From Sulfuricella sp. (GTDB lineage Bacteria > Pseudomonadota > Gammaproteobacteria > Burkholderiales > Sulfuricellaceae): a stretch of 64,000 bases of DNA. The stretch lies in contig JBAZID010000006.1 of the NCBI GenBank assembly GCA_041651995.1, positions 62,001 through 126,000 on the forward strand. Reading direction: 5' to 3'. Position 1 is the first letter of the stretch. The number at the start of each line of letters is the position of its first letter. The notes beneath the pieces were generated by a model. The model saw only the letters and a list, made by a program, of their open reading frames with translations. It was not told the DNA's origin and did not search any database. A program made the translations under genes and the position numbers. Positions 18,436-26,501 of the stretch are shown one piece after another.

Positions 18436-19734
18436 ATGATGAGTTCGAAAAATCTGGCAGACGATGTCCGCCCCCGCGAGGTATGGGCCTGGGCGATGTA
18501 CGATTTCGCCAATTCCGGCTACACCACGGTGGTGATTACCGCCATTTTCAATGCCTATTTCGTGGCGGTGGTGGCGGAAGGCAAGGACTGGGGCACGCTG
18601 GCCTGGTCGGGGGCGCTGGCGCTGTCCTATTTTCTGGTCATGCTGGCGGCCCCGGCCCTGGGCGCCTACGCCGATGCCTATGCCAGCAAGAAGCGCCTGC
18701 TGCTGGCCAGCACCATCGGTTGCGTGCTGTTCACCGCCGGGCTGGCGCTGGTGGGCAGGGGCGATCTTTATCTGGCCATTCCGCTGATCATTCTCAGTAA
18801 TTTCTTCTTTGGCGTGGGTGAAAACCTGATCGCCGCCTTCCTGCCGGAACTGGCGAAGGGCGAGGCCATGGGCAGGGTTTCCGGCTGGGGCTGGAGCATC
18901 GGCTTCGTCGGCGGCCTGCTCAGCCTCAGTGCCTCGCTGGCCTATGTGACCTGGGCTGAAGGGCAGGGGCAGGCCGCGGCCCAGTTCGTGCCCGTCACCA
19001 TGCTGATCACGGCAGTGCTGTTCGCGTTTGCCGCGCTGCCCACCTTTCTGATCCTGCGGGAGCGCGCTGTTCCCCAGCCGCATTTGCAGGGGCGCGGCGT
19101 GGCGGGCGAGGCATTCGCCCGGCTCGGCGATACGCTGCATCATGCCCGGCGCTACCGCGATCTGGGGCGCTTCCTGCTTTCCCTGGTGTTCTATCAGGCC
19201 GGCATCCAGGCAGTGATCGCGCTGGCGGCCATCTATGCCCAGCAGGCCATGCATTTCGGCACGCGTGAAACCATCATGCTGGTGCTGCTGGTGAACGTGA
19301 CCGCGGCCGTGGGCGCCTTCCTGTTCGGCCAGATCCAGGACCGGCTGGGGCATATCCGTACCATTGCCCTGACGCTGCTGGGCTGGATACTCATGATCCT
19401 GATTGCCTATGGCGCCGACACGCCCGGCCAGTTCTGGCTTGCCGCCAACATTACCGGCCTGTGCCTCGGCGCCTCCCAGTCGGCCGGGCGGGCGCTGGTC
19501 GGCTTTCTGAGCCCGCCAGGCCGCAGCGCGGAGTTTTTTGGTTTGTGGGGGCTGGCGGTGAAATTATCTTCCATACTCGGCCCGCTTACCTATGGCCTGG
19601 TGAGCTGGATATCAAGCGGAGACCACCGCCTGGCCATGTTGCTGACCGGCAGCTATTTTCTTGTCGGGCTACTGCTGCTCATGGGCGTGAATGCCGAGCG
19701 TGGGCGGCGCACAGCTTTAATTAATATCAATTAA
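18436..19734 (+). CDS. MFS transporter, UMF1/Atg22-like family
   Basis: A 432-residue polytopic protein with about 12 hydrophobic helices. The N-terminal REVWAWAMYDFANSGYTTV (about residues 12-30) is characteristic of the UMF1 (vacuole-effluxer Atg22-like) branch of the major facilitator superfamily. Substrate is unknown; eukaryotic relatives export amino acids from the vacuole. Two adjacent ATG codons (18436 and 18439) are possible starts. The stop codon abuts the stop of the convergent sigma-54 activator with no spacer. Confidence 0.85.
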   Translation: MMSSKNLADDVRPREVWAWAMYDFANSGYTTVVITAIFNAYFVAVVAEGKDWGTLAWSGALALSYFLVMLAAPALGAYADAYASKKRLLLASTIGCVLFTAGLALVGRGDLYLAIPLIILSNFFFGVGENLIAAFLPELAKGEAMGRVSGWGWSIGFVGGLLSLSASLAYVTWAEGQGQAAAQFVPVTMLITAVLFAFAALPTFLILRERAVPQPHLQGRGVAGEAFARLGDTLHHARRYRDLGRFLLSLVFYQAGIQAVIALAAIYAQQAMHFGTRETIMLVLLVNVTAAVGAFLFGQIQDRLGHIRTIALTLLGWILMILIAYGADTPGQFWLAANITGLCLGASQSAGRALVGFLSPPGRSAEFFGLWGLAVKLSSILGPLTYGLVSWISSGDHRLAMLLTGSYFLVGLLLLMGVNAERGRRTALININ

Positions 19735-21054
19735 TCAGTCTGTTGTAGGCGACTCTTTAAGTTTTCTATAAAGAGTTCGCTCGCTGGTGCCCAGCTTTTC
19801 GGCCAGGGCTTTGCGGTCGCCGTGGAAGTTTGCTGCCGCCCATGCGAGGTAGCGCTTTTCCATTTGTTCAAGAGAAACCAGTTTTTCAAAAGGCGGGGAA
19901 GGGGAAGCTTCGCTCCTGGCTTTTTTCATGTTGCCGATGTGGAGATGCTGGGGCAGGATGATATTGCCATCCACCATGATCAGCGCACGCTCCAGGATGT
20001 TGCGCAATTCGCGCACATTCCCGGGAAAATCGTGGCGCATCAGTGCCGCCATGGTTTCCCCGGCGAGCGTGATATTCCTCCCGGGATCCAGCCGGGACAG
20101 CAGGCGTTCAACCAGCATCGGCAGGTCTTCCAGCCGTTCCCGCAGCGGCGGCAGCTGAATGGGGAAAACATTGAGACGGAAGTAAAGATCCTGCCGGAAA
20201 CTGCCTTCCAGCACCATTTCAGCCAGATCGCGGTGGGTGGCGGCAACCAGCCGGAAATCCGCGCTCAGCGGCTCGACGCCGCCGATGCGGCGATAGGTGC
20301 CCGCTTCCAGCAGACGCAGCAGCTTGACCTGTAGCGACAGGGGGATGTCTCCCACCTCGTCGAGGAAAAGGGTGCCGCCGTGCGCCGCCTCCACCAGCCC
20401 GGCCTTGCGGCCAATGGCGCCGGTAAAGGCGCCTTTTTCGTAACCGAACATCTCGCTTTCGAACAGGGTTTCGGTCAGGCCTGAGCATTCCACCGCCACG
20501 AATGGCGCCGCCGCGCGCGGGCTCATGTCGTGGATGGCCTGCGCCACCAGCTCCTTGCCCGTGCCTGATTCTCCCAGCAACAACACCGAGCTTTCATGCG
20601 CGGCGACTCGCCTGGCAAGATCGAGCATGCGGTTGAACGAGGGGGAGTAACCGACCAGGTCGCGATCATGGGCGCCGCCATGGGCATGGCGCAGGACATG
20701 CATGGTTTCCATGAAATAAGTCGTTTTTCCGGCTTTATCCTTGACCGGCACCACCTCAACTTCCACATGCTCCCTTCCCGCCGAAGTGTGGTGTACATGG
20801 AGCACGCGATTGGGCTCGCCACTTTCAATTGAACCCCGCAGCGGGCAAGTCTCGCCTGCCTGGTCGCAGGGTTTGTCGTAATGATGGGAGAGTTCGTAGC
20901 AGAAGCAGCCGTCAATTTTCAGATGGGCGCCAAATTCGCGCCGGTAGGCTGCATTGGCGGCAAGGATGCGATAGTGCTCGTCCAGGAGAATCCTGGGTTC
21001 CGGGAAGCTGTCGAGAAACGTGATCAGTCCGGCAGGAAGCTTGGCGTTTGTCAT
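19735..21054 (-). CDS. Sigma-54-dependent activator with Cys-rich PAS sensor, AAA+ and Fis-type HTH domains
   Basis: A 439-residue enhancer-binding protein. An N-terminal PAS domain (about residues 8-115) carries a cysteine/histidine cluster: CFCYELSHHYDKPC and, 5 residues on, CPLRG. The AAA+ domain (about 133-365) has Walker A GESGTGKE, the intact GAFTGA loop for sigma-54 contact (YEKGAFTGA) and Walker B LFLDEVGD. A Fis-type helix-turn-helix (GDRKALAEKLGTSERTLYRKL) ends the protein. The ATG at 21054 is preferred; a TTG at 21087 would overlap a candidate binding site. No cognate kinase is adjacent, so the PAS domain probably senses the signal itself. It is divergent from a sigma-54 promoter, its likely target. 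Confidence 0.9.
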   Translation of the reverse strand: MTNAKLPAGLITFLDSFPEPRILLDEHYRILAANAAYRREFGAHLKIDGCFCYELSHHYDKPCDQAGETCPLRGSIESGEPNRVLHVHHTSAGREHVEVEVVPVKDKAGKTTYFMETMHVLRHAHGGAHDRDLVGYSPSFNRMLDLARRVAAHESSVLLLGESGTGKELVAQAIHDMSPRAAAPFVAVECSGLTETLFESEMFGYEKGAFTGAIGRKAGLVEAAHGGTLFLDEVGDIPLSLQVKLLRLLEAGTYRRIGGVEPLSADFRLVAATHRDLAEMVLEGSFRQDLYFRLNVFPIQLPPLRERLEDLPMLVERLLSRLDPGRNITLAGETMAALMRHDFPGNVRELRNILERALIMVDGNIILPQHLHIGNMKKARSEASPSPPFEKLVSLEQMEKRYLAWAAANFHGDRKALAEKLGTSERTLYRKLKESPTTD

Positions 21055-21081
21055 GGCAATGTCAAAAATGGCAGTCAATAT

Positions 21082-21096
21082 TGGCAAAGTATGCCA
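21082..21096. promoter_or_regulatory. Candidate upstream activator site for the sigma-54 activator
   Basis: TGGCA-aagta-TGCCA is a perfect 5-bp inverted repeat, with further half-sites (TGGCA near 21069, TGGCG near 21100) close by. It lies about 100 bp upstream of the -24 element at 21195, the usual distance for enhancer-binding proteins, and 28 bp upstream of the activator's own start, which would allow autoregulation. Binding is inferred from spacing and symmetry only. Confidence 0.45.
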
Positions 21097-21194
21097 CCAA
21101 TGGCGCAGTAGGTCTACTCGACAGATTGTGCGTTTCCCTTGAAAACATACATATCGTATTGATAATAAGGCTAATTAATTGAATTCGCGAAAGG

Positions 21195-21210
21195 TGGCAC
21201 AGGGCTTGCT
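21195..21210 (+). promoter_or_regulatory. Sigma-54 (-24/-12) promoter
   Basis: TGGCAC-N5-TTGCT fits the sigma-54 consensus, with GG and GC exactly 10 bases apart. The predicted start of transcription is about 21221. It is the best -24/-12 element I saw in the window and lies in the gap upstream of a divergent sigma-54 activator. Confidence 0.8.
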
Positions 21211-21220
21211 ATGTAATAAC

Positions 21221-21323
21221 TGCCGATTAACCGGGGCGAAGTTGGTGCCGGTTATCTCCTCCCTGACGAGCCCCCCGCTCGTCAGACTAGACCTGTGGCG
21301 CTATGCGTCACAGGATTTTTTTT
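21221..21323 (+). ncRNA. Candidate sigma-54-dependent small RNA, about 103 nt
   Basis: The interval runs from the predicted sigma-54 start to the end of a T-run. It can form a 7-bp stem (21228-21254, TAACCGG/CCGGTTA), then a single-stranded TCTCCTCCC (21255-21263) complementary to Shine-Dalgarno sequences. A 9-bp perfect hairpin (21263-21285, CTGACGAGC/GCTCGTCAG) with a CCCCC loop follows, and last an intrinsic terminator. No credible coding sequence lies inside. Hfq-type terminator with U8 and C-rich exposed seeds is the pattern of trans-acting sRNAs. Alternatively it is a leader with an attenuator for the hydrolase gene downstream. No homologue is recognised. Confidence 0.6.
21292..21323 (+). 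terminator. Intrinsic terminator between the sigma-54 promoter and the hydrolase gene
   Basis: CCTGTGGCGC-tat-GCGTCACAGG makes a 10-bp stem (one G-T pair) with a 3-nt loop, followed by A and eight T residues. No gene on this strand lies between the sigma-54 promoter and this site, so it must terminate or attenuate that transcript. Confidence 0.85.
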
Positions 21324-21359
21324 GTGCGATCCTGTCCGGTTTCATCAACTGGGGCGAAA

Positions 21360-22292
21360 ATGCTGGTCATGGCCATTTTTGATGAAATTTCCGTGATAAA
21401 TCTTTTACTGCAAGTGGCGTTTTTCTGGCTGGTCCTTATGGTTTTCCACATTCTGATTCGCTGGAGCCTGCGTGCGCCGAGAGTGGTGGAGCAATCAACA
21501 CCCGAAGGGATGGGGCTTGAATATTCGGAAATGCATTTTTTAACCGCCAACGGGAAACAGCTTTTTGCCTGGTTTATCCCGGCTCCAGGGCCGGGTCCGG
21601 CGCCTGCGCTGGCAGTTTTGCATGGGTGGGGAGGCAACGCGGAGACGATGCTTCCGCTTGCCGCGCCACTGCATCGCGCCGGCTACGCGCTGCTGCTTTT
21701 CGATGCCCGCAGCCATGGTCAGAGCGATCTGGACACCTTCGCTTCCATGCCCCGTTTTGCCGAGGACATCGAGCATGCCGTGAGCTGGCTCAAATGTCAG
21801 CCAGGGGTGGACCCAGAGCGGGTAGGGCTGGTCGGCCATTCCGTGGGGGCCGCCGCAGCCCTGCTTGCCGCCTCGCGCCGGGACGATCTGGCGGCCGTGG
21901 TCAGCATTGCCGCCTTTGCGCACCCCAGGACGGTCATGCGCCGTATGCTTGCCGCCTGGTGGGTGCCCTATATTCCATTCGGCTGGTATATCCTGCAGTA
22001 CGTTCAGCATGTGATCGGCCACCGCTTCGATGATATCGCGCCGCTCAACACCATAGGGCGCCTGCGCTGCCCGGTCTTGCTGGTTCACGGCAGCGAGGAT
22101 GCAACGGTTCCCGTGGCGGAAGCGCAAGCCCTGTATGCCAGGCATCGTGGCACAGCGGACAGGTTGCTGGTGGTGAAGGGAAGCCATGACAGTTACCAGG
22201 ATCTGGAGCGCCAGATCGGCGACCTGACCGGTTTTCTTGACGCAGTCATGAAGCCAGGGGGCTGCGCGGCCCGGCCTGATTTGCCAAATTGA
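21360..22292 (+). CDS. Membrane-anchored alpha/beta hydrolase
   Basis: A 310-residue alpha/beta-hydrolase-fold protein with one N-terminal transmembrane helix at about residues 12-33. HGWGGNAE (about 93-100) is the oxyanion-hole segment and GHSVG (about 164-168) the nucleophile elbow with Ser. A late Asp (GSEDATVP) and His (GSHDSY) complete the triad. Substrate is unknown. The start at 21360 follows GGGGCG; an upstream in-frame ATG at 21303 lies inside the terminator stem and was rejected. It is followed 10 bp later by the SLAC1-like gene. Confidence 0.82.
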   Translation: MLVMAIFDEISVINLLLQVAFFWLVLMVFHILIRWSLRAPRVVEQSTPEGMGLEYSEMHFLTANGKQLFAWFIPAPGPGPAPALAVLHGWGGNAETMLPLAAPLHRAGYALLLFDARSHGQSDLDTFASMPRFAEDIEHAVSWLKCQPGVDPERVGLVGHSVGAAAALLAASRRDDLAAVVSIAAFAHPRTVMRRMLAAWWVPYIPFGWYILQYVQHVIGHRFDDIAPLNTIGRLRCPVLLVHGSEDATVPVAEAQALYARHRGTADRLLVVKGSHDSYQDLERQIGDLTGFLDAVMKPGGCAARPDLPN

Positions 22293-22302
22293 GGACTACC
22301 GC

Positions 22303-23265
22303 ATGACGGACGACACTTCACGCCTGAAAAATTTCCCCATCGCCTGGTTTTCCACGGTCATGGGCATGGCCGGATTCAGTATTGCCTGGAACCGTGCCGA
22401 GCATGTTTTTGATACCGGCTTCTGTCTCAGCTCGGTTCTGCTGGCGTTTACCACGCTGCTGTTCGTGGTGTTGCTGCTGCTGCTCGCCGCCAAGCTGGTG
22501 AAGTATCCGCGCGACGTGCTGGGCGAGGTCATGCATCCGGTCAAGCTGGTCTTCGTGCCCACTATATCCATCGGCATGCTGCTGCTTTCCATCGCCTACC
22601 TGCAGATCGCACCGGGCCTCTCGTTCTGGCTGTGGAGCGCGGGTGCCGTCCTGCATCTCGCCATCACGCTGTATGTGCTGTCTTCCTGGGTTCACCACAG
22701 CAAGTATGAAATCGCCCACCTCAACCCGGCCTGGTTCATCCCGGTGGTGGGCAATATCCTGGTGCCGATTGCCGGAATGCAGCATGCCCCGGCAGACATT
22801 TCCTGGTTCTTCTTCAGCCTGGGATTGTTCTTCTGGCCGGTGCTCACCGCCATCCTGTTCTATCGCCTGATCTTCCATGGCAGCCTGCCGGAACGCCTCA
22901 TGCCCACCCTGTTCATTTTCATCGCCCCGCCGGCGGTGGGTTTCATTTCCTGGTACAAGCTGGTGGGTGGCGTGGATGACTTTGGCCGCGTGCTGTATTT
23001 CACCGGCCTGTTCTTCACCCTGCTGTTGCTGAGCCAGTTCAACTATTTCCGCCGCATCCGGTTTTTTCTCTCCTGGTGGGCCTATTCCTTCCCCCTGGCC
23101 GCCATCACCATCGCCACCTTGATCATGTCAAAAGAGACCGGCCTCGTGTTCTATACCTGGCTCGCCGCCGGCTTGCTGGGTGCGCTCAGTGTGCTGATCC
23201 TCATGTTGCTGGCGCGCACCGCGCTAGCCGTAATGCGGCGCGAGATCTGTGTGGAGGGGCACTGA
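22303..23265 (+). CDS. SLAC1/TehA (TDT) family anion channel or transporter
   Basis: A 320-residue membrane protein with about ten hydrophobic helices. The start FPIAWFSTVMGMAGFSIAW and later HLNPAWFIPVVGNILVP (about residues 144-160) are typical of the tellurite-resistance/dicarboxylate (TehA/SLAC1) family, whose members conduct small anions or dicarboxylates. Specificity cannot be read from sequence. The TGA overlaps the next ATG, linking it with the GST-like gene; the upstream hydrolase is 10 bp away. Confidence 0.85.
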   Translation: MTDDTSRLKNFPIAWFSTVMGMAGFSIAWNRAEHVFDTGFCLSSVLLAFTTLLFVVLLLLLAAKLVKYPRDVLGEVMHPVKLVFVPTISIGMLLLSIAYLQIAPGLSFWLWSAGAVLHLAITLYVLSSWVHHSKYEIAHLNPAWFIPVVGNILVPIAGMQHAPADISWFFFSLGLFFWPVLTAILFYRLIFHGSLPERLMPTLFIFIAPPAVGFISWYKLVGGVDDFGRVLYFTGLFFTLLLLSQFNYFRRIRFFLSWWAYSFPLAAITIATLIMSKETGLVFYTWLAAGLLGALSVLILMLLARTALAVMRREICVEGH

Positions 23266-23978
23266 TGGTCGAACTGCACCAGTTCCGCCCCTTCTGGGGC
23301 CTGCCCAATGCCAGCCCTTTCTGCATGAAGGCGGAAACCTACCTGCGCTTTCGCCGTATTCCGTACCAGGTGGTGCCGAGCGGGCCGCGCAAGTCGCCGA
23401 CCGGCAGGATTCCCTTCATCGTGGAGGACGGCCGGACCATTTCCGATTCCGAGGCCATCATCACCCACTTCGAGAGCCGGGAAGCGGTGCGCCTGGACGA
23501 GGGTCTGAGCGAGGCCGAGCGGGCGCTCGCCTTTTTCGTGCGTGAAGGGGTGGAGGAGCGGCTCTATTGGCAGATCACCTACATGCGCTGGGGCGATCCA
23601 GCCGGCTGGGCGGTGTTCAAGCCGGATCTGGTGAAGTACCTGCCCCTGGGCATGCGCGGCCCGGCGCTGTTCCTGCTGCGCCGCATGCTGCTGCGGCAGA
23701 TGCGCCAGCAGGGGCTGACCCCCGCCGACCCGCAGGGCGCCTACGCCAGGGGCAGGGCAGTGCTGGATGCGCTGGCGGGACTGCTGGGCGACAAGCCCTA
23801 TTTTCTAGGCGCCGCGCCGCGCAGCCTGGACATGAGCCTGTATGCCTTTCTCGCCAACATCCTCGATCAGCCCCACGGCAATCCGCTGCAGGAACACGGC
23901 AGGATGCTCGTCAACCTGGTTGCCTACTGCGCGCGCATGAAGGCGCTGTGCTGGCAGGGCTGGTCGGATGTATCCTGA
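23265..23978 (+). CDS. Glutathione S-transferase-like protein, metaxin/FAXC type
   Basis: A 237-residue protein with a thioredoxin-like N-terminal domain (LHQFRPFWGLPNASPFCMKA, about residues 4-23) and an all-helical C-terminal domain ending near SLDMSLYAFLANIL. The N-terminal pattern with a Cys at the active-site helix resembles the failed-axon-connections/metaxin branch of GSTs. The substrate is unknown. The start overlaps the transporter stop as TGATG, so the hydrolase, transporter and this gene likely form one operon. Confidence 0.8.
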   Translation: MVELHQFRPFWGLPNASPFCMKAETYLRFRRIPYQVVPSGPRKSPTGRIPFIVEDGRTISDSEAIITHFESREAVRLDEGLSEAERALAFFVREGVEERLYWQITYMRWGDPAGWAVFKPDLVKYLPLGMRGPALFLLRRMLLRQMRQQGLTPADPQGAYARGRAVLDALAGLLGDKPYFLGAAPRSLDMSLYAFLANILDQPHGNPLQEHGRMLVNLVAYCARMKALCWQGWSDVS

Positions 23979-24063
23979 AATCGGCCCGGGGGCGGGCCTC
24001 CTACATATCCAAGGTGTTTATGGGCCGGGTTGATGGCCTCGTGCACACCGATGACCAGAAATG

Positions 24064-24090
24064 AAAACGGCGACCGGAGCCGCCGTTTTT
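24064..24090. terminator. Bidirectional terminator between GST-like and PEP-CTERM genes
   Basis: A perfect 9-bp stem AAAACGGCG/CGCCGTTTT with an 8-nt loop has T residues on the plus-strand 3' side and the matching A-run on the other. It lies between two convergent genes and can serve both. Confidence 0.85.
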
Positions 24091-24108
24091 GCGCTTCCGA
24101 AAAGACGC

Positions 24109-24693
24109 TCAGATTTTGCGACGGCGACTCAAGCCCAGACCAGCCAAGCCGATGCCAAGCAGGGCCAGCGATGCAGGTTCCGGTACTTGACCTCCCTGTT
24201 CGCCCAAAATGCGAACACCGATATTAAGGGTGTCATACGCATTGTATGCGCCGCCGTAGGTAAATGCCTCGTTAAGCAACGGCGATGACGAGGAGTATGA
24301 CATGCCGCCGTTAAGGGTTTGCCCGGCTCGTACTTCGTAGGCTACCCAGTAGGTTCCGGCACCAAGCAACCAGCTTAATCCGCTCGCTCCATCCCAGTCA
24401 TTAACAGAATCCGCAGTGAACGCGGCCGAGAATAATTCCGTTCCGGGTACGTCTCCTCCATCCGTATAGATCGCCGCCGTCGCTGTGCCATTGCCGTAGC
24501 CGATCCAGCCGTACACGTCGGTAATCGTGGTGGCGGTGCCCAGCGAAAATTCACCCGCCAGCCACTGGTTACTGTCAAGCGCCCACCCGCTGGTACTATT
24601 AGGACCGGCACCTGTATCGACGATCGTGGCGGCATTTACTGCTCCCGCCGTGAATAATTGGCACAGGGCGAAGGCGATTAGTGCTTTTTTCAT
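24109..24693 (-). CDS. PEP-CTERM sorting-domain secreted protein
   Basis: A 194-residue protein with a signal peptide (MKKALIAFALCQLFTAGAVNA) and a C-terminal PEP-CTERM tripartite signal: VPEPASLALLGIGLAGLGL and a basic tail SRRRKI. In the PEP-CTERM/exosortase system such proteins are cleaved by an exosortase and delivered to the outer surface or matrix. The mature part (about 22-165) is Gly/Ser/Thr-rich and beta-stranded with no catalytic motif seen. No exosortase gene lies in this window. A sigma-54-like element lies upstream. Confidence 0.88.
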   Translation of the reverse strand: MKKALIAFALCQLFTAGAVNAATIVDTGAGPNSTSGWALDSNQWLAGEFSLGTATTITDVYGWIGYGNGTATAAIYTDGGDVPGTELFSAAFTADSVNDWDGASGLSWLLGAGTYWVAYEVRAGQTLNGGMSYSSSSPLLNEAFTYGGAYNAYDTLNIGVRILGEQGGQVPEPASLALLGIGLAGLGLSRRRKI

Positions 24694-24752
24694 GTTAATT
24701 CTCCATGATCTGGATTGGCAAAAAGTAATAGGGAAAGGATGAAAAGGAGTTA

Positions 24753-24768
24753 AGCACTTTTCATTCCA
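24753..24768 (-). promoter_or_regulatory. Weak sigma-54-like promoter upstream of the PEP-CTERM gene
   Basis: On the minus strand, TGGAATGAAAAGTGCT has GG and GC separated by exactly 10 bases, and matches the TGG and TGCT parts of the consensus but not the CAC. A start near 24742 would leave a 49-nt leader. PEP-CTERM genes in Zoogloea are known to depend on RpoN and PrsR, which makes the match worth recording. Confidence 0.4.
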
Positions 24769-24975
24769 TGGTGATGGTTTATATAAAAATCAATAGGATG
24801 GAATTTAATTCCATGCCATGTCTTGTCCAGGGTGTAAAAATATTCGACATGCCCTGCCTTTGGCTAAGCGGCACAGGCCGCCCAATCTTCTGAATTCCTT
24901 TGCGTTCCCTTGCGCCCTTGGCGGTTCGGCGGCTTTTTCTGGGATAATGGCCGAATCCCCTCACATTCAAATCCC

Positions 24976-25674
24976 ATGATCTCCTGGCTCCACCCTGGCG
25001 ACGCTTTCCCGCCTGTTACGCAAGCACTGCAGGAGCCCAACGGCCTGCTCGCCGCCGGGGGGGATCTGTCGCCGCAGCGGCTGATCGAAGCCTATCGTCG
25101 CGGCATCTTTCCCTGGTTCAATCCCGGCGAGCCGATCCTGTGGTGGAGCCCCGATCCGCGCATGGTGCTGTTTCCCGCCGAACTCAAGGTGTCGCGTTCC
25201 CTGCGCAAGACGTTGAACAAGCACGATTGCGAGGTGCGCGTGGATACGGCCTTCAAGGAGGTCATGCGCAACTGCGCCGCACCGCGCGATGGGCAGCCCG
25301 GAACCTGGATCAGCGAGGAGATGGTTGCGGCATACGGCAGCCTGCATGCAATGGGACTGGCCCATTCGGTCGAAACCTGGCGCGGCGGCGAAATGGTTGG
25401 CGGGCTTTACGGCATCGCGCTGGGGAAGATGTTCTATGGGGAGTCGATGTTTTCCCGTGCCACCGATGCCTCCAAGATCGCTTTTGTGCATCTGGTCCGG
25501 CAACTGGAGCGTTGGGGTTTTGGCATGATCGATTGCCAGATGAAGACCGCGCATCTCGCCAGCCTGGGCGCGCGCGAGATCCCACGCAAGCTGTTTGTGC
25601 AGCGCCTTGCCCTGCTGATAGAATTACCGCTTGAATCCGGCCGCTGGCAGTTTGACGATGACCTCGTATCATAA
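24976..25674 (+). CDS. aat: Leucyl/phenylalanyl-tRNA--protein transferase
   Basis: A 232-residue cytoplasmic N-end-rule enzyme that adds Leu or Phe from tRNA to N-terminal Arg or Lys of proteins, marking them for ClpAP. It shows the family segments GLLAAGGDLSP (about residues 25-35), AYRRGIFPWF (about 41-50), WWSPDPRMV and GGLYGIALGKMFYGESMFS (about 144-162). The ATG at 24976 is the standard MISWL start; an earlier in-frame start adds non-family residues. Bpt, the paired N-end-rule enzyme, follows 92 bp downstream. Confidence 0.95.
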   Translation: MISWLHPGDAFPPVTQALQEPNGLLAAGGDLSPQRLIEAYRRGIFPWFNPGEPILWWSPDPRMVLFPAELKVSRSLRKTLNKHDCEVRVDTAFKEVMRNCAAPRDGQPGTWISEEMVAAYGSLHAMGLAHSVETWRGGEMVGGLYGIALGKMFYGESMFSRATDASKIAFVHLVRQLERWGFGMIDCQMKTAHLASLGAREIPRKLFVQRLALLIELPLESGRWQFDDDLVS

Positions 25675-25697
25675 AGGCGCGCAGCGCCACAGCGTCC

Positions 25698-25718
25698 CCC
25701 TCTCCCCCCGGGAGAGGG
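25698..25718. repeat. Small GC-rich hairpin repeat between aat and bpt
   Basis: CCCTCTCCC-ccc-GGGAGAGGG is a perfect 9-bp stem, followed by CAGGGGTGAGGGGG. This CCCTCTCC/GGGAGAGGG type is a common dispersed repeat in proteobacteria; there is only one copy in this window. Confidence 0.6.
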
Positions 25719-25766
25719 CAGGGGTGAGGGGGAACGGTCGTGCACGCGAAGGAAACCTGATTAGCC

Positions 25767-26501
25767 ATGACCGTTCTGAATGACTTCGCCCCGCGCCGGC
25801 TCCAGATGTATCTCACGGCGCCTTATCCCTGCAGCTACCTTCCCGGCCGGGAAGCACGCTCCCAGGTGGTGACCCCCCATGAACGGGTGGACGATGCGGC
25901 TTACAGCGAGCTGATTCAGGCTGGATTTCGCCGCAGCGGGCTTTACACTTATCGCCCGCAATGCGAGCAGTGCCAGTCCTGTGTGCCGGTGCGGCTGGTG
26001 GTTGACGAATTCAGCCCCAGGCGCACCCAGCGCCGTGCCTGGGCACGCAACCAGCATCTCAAAGCTGATTTGCGCGAACAGGTTTTTGATCGGGATCATT
26101 ACGATCTCTACCGGCGCTATCAGGCGAGCCGCCACGCGGGCGGGGGCATGGATCAGGGTGACGAGGAGCAGTATCGTTCGTTTCTGTTGCAGAGCGGCGT
26201 GACCACCTTGCTGGTGGAATTTCGCGATGAAACAGCGCTGCGCATGGTGAGTCTGGTGGACGTGGTGGAGAACGGCCTGTCCTGTGTTTACACTTTTTTC
26301 GATCCGGAATTGCCGCAGGCCGGTTTCGGTACTTACAACATCATATGGCAGGTGGAATTGTGCCGCCGGCTGGGTTTGCCCTATCTCTATCTGGGCTACT
26401 GGATTGCCGAAAGCGGGAAAATGGCTTACAAAGCCGATTTTCGTCCCTTGCAGGGGTTAGTGAATGGCGTCTGGCAAATTATTGCGGGTAAGCAAGCATG
26501 A
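25767..26501 (+). CDS. bpt: Aspartate/glutamate leucyltransferase (arginyltransferase family, Bpt)
   Basis: A 244-residue enzyme of the ATE/Bpt family that transfers Leu to N-terminal Asp or Glu. Typical family features are CSYLPGREAR (about residues 22-31), the CxxC-type region YRPQCEQCQSCVPVR (about 61-75), and LPYLYLGYWIAES (about 209-221). In N-end-rule degradation it works with Aat, encoded just upstream. The stop overlaps the start of the HD-GYP gene by 4 bp (ATGA). Confidence 0.93.
   Translation: MTVLNDFAPRRLQMYLTAPYPCSYLPGREARSQVVTPHERVDDAAYSELIQAGFRRSGLYTYRPQCEQCQSCVPVRLVVDEFSPRRTQRRAWARNQHLKADLREQVFDRDHYDLYRRYQASRHAGGGMDQGDEEQYRSFLLQSGVTTLLVEFRDETALRMVSLVDVVENGLSCVYTFFDPELPQAGFGTYNIIWQVELCRRLGLPYLYLGYWIAESGKMAYKADFRPLQGLVNGVWQIIAGKQA

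Noticed and set aside
21303..21359. Upstream ATG for the hydrolase gene
   Set aside because: It lies inside the intrinsic terminator stem and has no ribosome-binding site; 21360 has GGGGCG.
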